A stretch of DNA of 11,617 nucleotides, taken from assembly GCA_034696485.1 (NCBI GenBank), contig JAQIWT010001262.1:1-11617 (forward strand), written 5' to 3'. This DNA is from Isohypsibius dastychi. Taxonomy: Eukaryota; Tardigrada; Eutardigrada; Parachela; Isohypsibiidae. The notes below the pieces were generated by a model. The model ran no database searches. It was not told the origin of the DNA and was given only the letters and a program-made list of their open reading frames with translations. The position numbers were made by a program, and so were the translations under genes. The stretch's first letter is position 1. The number at the start of each line of letters is the position of its first letter. Positions 7,416-11,617 of the stretch are shown piece after piece.

Positions 7416-8011
7416 TCAGGAGATCAAATCCAGATTCCAGAGACAAGAACGTCTTTTGGAAAACCAATTTAACAATGAATCCAGTAAGATTTCCGAACAC
7501 AATTTCCAACCGATAATTCCCATGAAATTCATTTAAGAACACGATAACTAATCATGTCACACACTGAAGGTCCAAGGTCGGATGAAATGAAATTCTTCAG
7601 AATGAATGAAGAAGGCCGTGGATTCCCGTCGAATAAGCGAACTGCAAAGCAAAACAGAAGTTAAACCACTGGAATACGGAACGGGGTTTCTATAAGCGAA
7701 TCACATGGTATGCCTGGAAGAATATTCGTTTTATTTAAAGAAACAACGGAAGTAAACCACAACACGAACGAAACATATTCGGGTAAATAAATTACAATGA
7801 ACGAAAAGAATGGATGAATGATTTGCGGCCTACCACAGAACGATTTCATCGGAACTTCGAGCTGGATTTAACCTTATACTTTCTAACTTACAGTTTTGAC
7901 TTTTGAGGTTTCCGGAAAGTAAAAAGCCCGAGGATTCAATCAATTTGGAGCGTGACTTGAAACGCTAAATTGCGACGATACGATCGGGATTTGAAAACGG
8001 GAAATACACGC

Positions 8012-8045
8012 TTGAGTTGAGTTGAACTCGAGTTGAGTTGAGTTG
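8012..8045 (+). repeat. TTGAG/GTTGA pentanucleotide microsatellite
   Basis: About six TTGAG units are broken in the middle by AACTCGAGTT, a 10-bp palindrome, so the two halves are partly self-complementary. It lies about 600 bases upstream of the mitofusin start codon. Confidence 0.85.
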
Positions 8046-8253
8046 CGTTTCACCCCACAGGGGGAGCCACCGCATCGAAGCTGATAGGGTTCGCGGTCCG
8101 TCTTCAACCGTGTACGCTTTTAATTTAGTCCCTAGAAAGCGTTTATTTACGAAAGACTTGCGGATAACCCGAAAAGCACAAGGAAAAGCAAGCAAATTTG
8201 AAATTCGGAATTGTTGGGAACTCGCGTGAGTTGAACAGTGGCGTAGGAGGCCC

Positions 8254-8279
8254 TATTCTGGGTGACTCAACCCAGAATA
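8254..8279. repeat. Perfect 10-bp inverted repeat with an AP-1-like TGACTCA core
   Basis: TATTCTGGGT and ACCCAGAATA are perfect reverse complements separated by six bases (GACTCA). The join creates TGACTCA, the consensus for bZIP AP-1 factors. It could be a regulatory site or a small hairpin; function is inference. Confidence 0.6.
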
Positions 8280-8760
8280 TGGAAGAATTTACGTTCGCGA
8301 TTGGATGTGTTCAAGCGGCTGAAAGAGTTGCTGAGATTAGATGTAGCCATGATGCTCATACTTTGTTGGCTTTAGTTTAACGGGCGAATTTGGCGAAAGA
8401 CTATTCCTGAAATGATGGAAGTTTGAAAGGCGCCGTAAAGTTTTTATATGCCAGAGCGATTTTCTTGGAAACAAAATCACTGAAACGACTCCATTTTGCA
8501 GTTTCGATTTCGGTATGGTCTCTGAGGGATATCAATAATGACGAAAGCATGTAACGTTTTTTGTTATTATTCACATAATTATTATTATTGCTATCACATA
8601 TTGTTCACATTGTCAGTATCAGCAGCTCGGCACGGTGAAACAATCAACAGGAATGAACTGGAGAAGACCGAACTTCGGTCATGAAAACGATGAAGCCCAT
8701 ACGTTTGCAACATCGGGTATGAAGATTCTGATAAAAATGGAACTCACACACATTTATCGA

Positions 8761-9444
8761 CTAGACCAACTTTTTCTCCTCCGAATACGATTCAGTGATC
8801 CCCATCCATGTGCAGATAATTCTCAGCATCATTATTTCGGAAGTAATGATCTTGTATGCGTCCCTGAAAAACCCCAATGCCATGAGAAAGGACCGATTTG
8901 CATCAAGATTCTGAAAAATTCGGAGTCTGGAACTCATGAACTTCGAATTGCGCTCCAAGATGAAATCGCATTACACTCCGCATTGCTATTAAGGGTCTTA
9001 CCGCGTTCCATTCGAGGTCCACGGGAACGCGGTGACCTACAGTGCACGGACTGCTACGGAACAAGCTTACCTCAATTAGAGGACCCAGATAATAGGAAGC
9101 CTCATCCGAATCAATCAGCGTGTCCGCGATGAATTTCGGTATATGTCGTCCAGCGGCCACGTCCGCCAGCAAGCCTTGTAGATCCACTTTCAAGCCGGCC
9201 CTTAAAAGAGTAAAAAATGAAATTTTATATCTTACAAAAACGCGGGAAAACGAACTGAGCAAGGGCGTGTTCCAAGTTTCTCGAGCATTCACCGGGAATT
9301 CGGGTTTCGACATGACTTAAACTCTCATTATCCGACTCCGTCAACGGTCCGGAATCGTTCACGAAGATGTTAATGAGCTGATATGGATCTTCGACCTGGT
9401 TTACCACAAGCTCCTCGAACCACTTTCCGACGTCCTTGGTACTA
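8761..9444 (-). CDS. Unrecognised multi-exon gene, three exon blocks
   Basis: I do not recognise the product. Block 1 (about 9444-9293) reads KDVGKWFEELVVNQVEDPYQ and FVNDSGPLTESDN, ending at donor CCCG|GTGAAT; its frame stays open back to about 9545, into the minisatellite. Block 2 (9200-9071) has acceptor TCTTTTAAG and donor GAG|GTAAGC and reads VDLQGLLADVAAGRHIPKF, then DEASYYLGPLIE. Block 3 (8910-8761) has acceptor TTTTTCAG and reads NLDANRSFLMALGFFRDAYK, ending EEKKLV and TAG. Blocks 2 and 3 join in phase 0. Blocks 1 and 2 do not join in frame by canonical splicing: one base is lacking. The codon choice and splice sites suggest a real gene. It may be the 3' part of the F-box gene upstream on the same strand, separated by the repeat block, or an independent gene. 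Confidence 0.5.
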
Positions 9445-9475
9445 CTGATGTTATCACGTTCAAAAAAATCGAAAC

Positions 9476-9541
9476 GTGGTGGAATGTGATGGAATTGTGA
9501 TGTGATGCGGTAGGCGTGGTGGAATGTGGTATGTGGTGCCT
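9476..9541. repeat. Left minisatellite arm (GTGGTGGAATGTG-rich)
   Basis: Degenerate repeats of GTGATGGAATGTGGTG type. On the reverse strand these are variants of the same unit found at 10011-10086, for example GTGGTATGTGGTG (9526-9538), which is an exact reverse complement of 10064-10076. The two arrays therefore form inverted arms around about 470 bases. Confidence 0.75.
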
Positions 9542-10010
9542 ATTAATTCCGTTAATATATTCTCAAGGAAATTCATTTGCTGAAGGGAATTCGTGAACCT
9601 GATTTTTATGTTGACGAGGAATAAAGTGAACGTGTCTTTTCATTAGAATTTAATTTAACGGGTTAGTGGGATGGTTAACGGGTTCGATGGGTTTAACGGA
9701 ACGAGACTTGTTAAGTTTTAACGGAACGGGAGCGGCTGACCGGAAATGGAAAACGGGTCAGGTCTGCTTCCAGGTGAATTTCCGAACAACTGTTGCAAAT
9801 GATGAATCGAGCTCAATCTCCTCTTCTGGTTCTGTCATCGACAAATGCTCGAAAATCAGATTCATGCAGTGGTGGATTTGCGGGGGAGGTAAGGAATTTC
9901 CCCCGTGATCCAGGGAGCTCCCCCTCACTGGAGGCCCCCCCCTCTTCAGGGAGAGGTTTTTTACGTCAATTTTCGGTTTTTTAGCGTTAAAAGTACCATT
10001 GGAAACTACA
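9542..10010. other. Core between the inverted minisatellite arms
   Basis: It contains AACGGAACG motifs (9694-9730), the inverted counterpart of the array at 1-220, a cluster of TTAACGGG words at 9655-9700, and a C8 run (9935-9942). A minus-strand open stretch (9758-10039) includes CMNLIFEHLSMTEPEEEIEL but lacks convincing splice sites. It may be the interior of a mobile element; no transposase is seen. Confidence 0.45.
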
Positions 10011-10086
10011 ACGTTTCCATCACGTGACCACGTTTCCATTACGTCACCACATTCCAGTCACGCCACCACATACCACGCACGCCGGG
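10011..10086 (+). repeat. 19-bp tandem minisatellite, four copies
   Basis: Four consecutive 19-base units start at 10011, 10030, 10049 and 10068: ACGTTTCCATCACGTGACC, ACGTTTCCATTACGTCACC, then two more diverged copies. The first unit contains the E-box CACGTG. The array lies in the presumed intron after the third F-box exon and is related, in inverse orientation, to 9476-9541. Confidence 0.88.
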
Positions 10087-10119
10087 CAGCTCGACGTAGT
10101 TACTACATCACGCACATTC

Positions 10120-10135
10120 CATCACGCGCGTGATG
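10120..10135. repeat. Perfect 16-bp palindrome CATCACGCGCGTGATG
   Basis: The sequence is its own reverse complement. It sits at the switch where the repeat words change strand (CCACATTCC-type to its left, GTGATGTGGTGG to its right), as at the centre of an inverted duplication of the minisatellite. Confidence 0.85.
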
Positions 10136-10173
10136 TGGTGGAAACGTGAATAACATCTATACTTGGTACATAC

Positions 10174-11039
10174 GCTCCGAAAACCGCCGTGGATGATCTC
10201 CACAAGAGGGAAAATGTCAGAATTACGAACGATAATGCGCTTGAAAGAGTCCATCCAACGAATGTCCATCGGAAATTGAGCGTTGGTGAGAAGGAGATCC
10301 ACATTTTGGACAAACATTTTCACGGAATTCAGATGGCGCTGCACAGCATCGTAGAGCTCCGCTTCCACACCCAATCCACCAGATTTCCATGAACCAGTGA
10401 GATGAAGCACTTCAACTTCCGGGGTGACAATGCGAGTCAGTAAAGAGCCCAAATCCGTGTATATTGACAAGTCTCCAGGTCTTTTTCGCGACGGGAATTC
10501 CTCAAGTTCCAGTCTGATGTGTGTTCGCAGACGCTTGACTCCTTCCAGAATTTCACGCCATTTCTTGCAAACTCTACAAAACAATGAAATTTTTAATTCG
10601 TACATAACTTCCACAATCCACTGGAAACATGACACCTTTTAATCCTCCACCTCGTGATTGAATCTAGCTCCATGAAAATCATCGTCAGCACTTCCTCGGG
10701 CAGGTAGTTGATTTTTCTACAAGAAAAAGTCTCAGTGAACGAAATGCTTAAAGTTGCTGGTTGCTTCTCTGATTCAAACTTTTTCTCGATTCCAATACAT
10801 TTTTAATGCGGGAGCAACAAACAACAAAAATTTACTCACATTCGAAGGTTGTCGCAGTTTTTCCCATCTCCATCACTTGTTGAGTCCATGCATTCCGAGG
10901 CAATGAAGGAAGTGTTGAGAGATTTTGGGATTCCGTTAAACATGTTCGCCATTTCTTTCCAAAAAGCGACAGTACGGCGGCGATCAGCTTGTTGTTCGAT
11001 CAAGTTGGCGAAGCTTTTAAAAGTTATGGCTTCAGAGGA
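10174..11039 (-). CDS. F-box protein, N-terminal part (three exons)
   Basis: F-box proteins bridge SKP1 of SCF ubiquitin ligases to substrates. Three exons join in phase on the minus strand. 11039-10840 reads FANLIEQQADRRRTVAFWKE and ends at donor AT|GTGAGT. 10716-10636 reads KINYLPEEVLTMIFMELDSI and TRWRIK, ending at donor AAAAG|GTGTCA. 10573-10174 begins RVCKKWREILEGVKRLRTHI and ends HGGFRS at donor GTATGT. INYLPEEVLTMIFMEL...RVCKKWREIL is a canonical F-box (LPxEvLxxIF...rvCkxWr). The remainder has VEVLHLTGSW and similar strands that could be leucine-rich-repeat-like, but no clean repeat. The first exon opens after acceptor TTATTTAG without an ATG, so an upstream exon is missing, or translation starts at ATG 10952. 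The 3' continuation runs into the repeat block and is not resolved. Confidence 0.75.
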
Positions 11040-11192
11040 CTAAATAAGGCAAATTCCGTTCGGAATATCGATGGATCAGTCAGCAGCAGACATTGGTACA
11101 TTATTATCATAGTTTCAAAATCAACACCGATTCAGGAGTTCATCCACCACCACTTTAACCACACTGGGCACGGGTTAGCGGGCACGGCAAAC

Positions 11193-11230
11193 CTAAAACC
11201 ATATAAATCATGGGCTTTATATGGTTTTAG
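11193..11230. repeat. Perfect 15-bp inverted repeat, 8-nt spacer
   Basis: CTAAAACCATATAAA (11193-11207) and TTTATATGGTTTTAG (11216-11230) are exact reverse complements around TCATGGGC. It would form a stable hairpin in RNA or a cruciform in DNA. It is too short for a typical miRNA precursor; a miniature transposon remnant is possible. Confidence 0.88.
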
Positions 11231-11536
11231 ACGCAAACAGAGAAATCCTCAAAATGGGTGGCTGTATTCTTCTTGTGGCCTCCCTCCGTCCGAACATTCG
11301 CAAGTATAGTTCAAGATACTTCGGACTGTACTGCCATTTCTCCTCCGTAACCGAATATTGTATTTGTATTATTGTAATTGTAATTTATTGTGATTGTAAT
11401 TTCCAAACATAGAGATATCTTCAGCAAAGCAGTAATAAGGGATCACCGGACAATCTTCCGTTCCTGGCCGAATCACGACTTTTTGTAAACGATCAAGTCA
11501 TTCTACATTACAGGGATAGGGCAAGACCGGGAAAAT

Positions 11537-11589
11537 AATCACGCATTTTCCAAATCAGGCATATTTCCAGAAAATTAAGATGCGTGATT
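11537..11589. repeat. Short inverted repeats AATCACGCAT/ATGCGTGATT
   Basis: AATCACGCAT (11537-11546) pairs with ATGCGTGATT (11580-11589). A further copy, CCGAATCACG at 11468-11477, pairs with CGTGATTCGG at 11583-11592. The motif TCACG also marks the minisatellite at 10011-10135. The block is cut by the window edge. Confidence 0.55.
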
Positions 11590-11617
11590 CGGTTCTAGGT
11601 GACACCGAAATCAGATT

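Larger units (their letters stand above)
7416..8760. other. Long intergenic region upstream of the mitofusin-like gene
   Basis: No protein domain is seen on either strand. A plus-strand frame at 8198-8380 (33 codons from the ATG at 8279) and a minus-strand frame at 7965-8195 show no recognisable homology. The region must hold the mitofusin promoter and leader. It contains a TTGAG pentanucleotide repeat (8012-8045) and a perfect hairpin with a TGACTCA core (8254-8279). Confidence 0.5.
11040..11617. other. Right flank without a recognised gene
   Basis: No domain is recognised; the small plus-strand frames here (for example 10989-11309) have no support. The upstream exon and promoter of the F-box gene should lie here or beyond. 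The stretch holds a perfect 15-bp inverted repeat (11193-11230), a TTGTAAT-rich low-complexity tract (~11357-11402) and short inverted repeats close to the window edge. Confidence 0.45.

Noticed and set aside
7965-8195. Minus-strand frame upstream of mitofusin
   Set aside because: It is partly made of the translated TTGAG microsatellite and has no recognised domain.
8198-8380. Plus-strand frame containing MEEFTFAIGCVQAAERVAEI
   Set aside because: It looks fairly protein-like but is short, isolated, includes the hairpin at 8254-8279, and has no splice partner or family match.
8635-9132. A 165-codon plus-strand open frame
   Set aside because: It runs antisense to minus-strand exons that have good acceptor and donor sites, and shows no recognisable domain; treated as a shadow.
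9670-9700. GGTTCGA-like B box suggesting a tRNA gene
   Set aside because: No cloverleaf arms or A box in the right spacing; the bases belong to the TTAACGGG repeat cluster.
9758-10039. Minus-strand frame with CMNLIFEHLSMTEPEE as a second F-box
   Set aside because: Only a superficial F-box resemblance; it lies between repeat arms, lacks convincing splice sites, and the tail is repeat-derived.

Overview
The window looks like metazoan nuclear DNA, probably from an invertebrate. Genes are split by AT-rich GT-AG introns, one gene is a recognisable mitofusin (animal mitochondrial outer-membrane fusion GTPase), one resembles c-Myc-binding protein (MYCBP/AMY-1), and one is an F-box protein. I cannot name the species; an arthropod-like origin is only a guess. 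There are no prokaryotic operons, CRISPR arrays or recognisable viral genes.

Layout. Positions 1-220 hold a degenerate array of the motif CCGTTCCGTT. A short plus-strand gene at 688-1183 (or to 1332 if unspliced) is MYCBP-like. It converges on a minus-strand mitofusin-like gene (1667-7415), rebuilt here as at least twelve exon blocks: N-terminus, GTPase domain (P-loop [25 protein letters not shown]), coiled-coil middle, the conserved GWR...YERL membrane region and the C-terminal HR2 helix. Upstream of it on the same strand lie about 1.3 kb without a clear gene, an unrecognised minus-strand gene (8761-9444), a repeat block (9476-10146) with inverted minisatellite arms, and a minus-strand F-box gene (10174-11039). 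The right end has a perfect 15-bp inverted repeat and other short inverted repeats but no gene I can support.

The most notable observation is that the mitofusin-like gene keeps good splice sites and strong domain conservation but carries several lesions. These are a frameshift just before the P-loop, a reading-frame mismatch at one GTPase-domain intron, an in-frame TAG plus a frameshift in the middle coiled-coil exon, a missing stretch of about 50 residues after the GTPase domain, and an unresolved first transmembrane segment. It is either a recently decayed duplicate or a gene in error-containing sequence; the window alone cannot decide.

Mitofusin acts on the mitochondrial outer membrane, MYCBP homologues act in the nucleus/cytoplasm with MYC and AKAPs, and F-box proteins recruit substrates to SCF ubiquitin ligases. 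Nothing in the sequence shows that these genes work together; their proximity appears to be ordinary genome neighbourhood.
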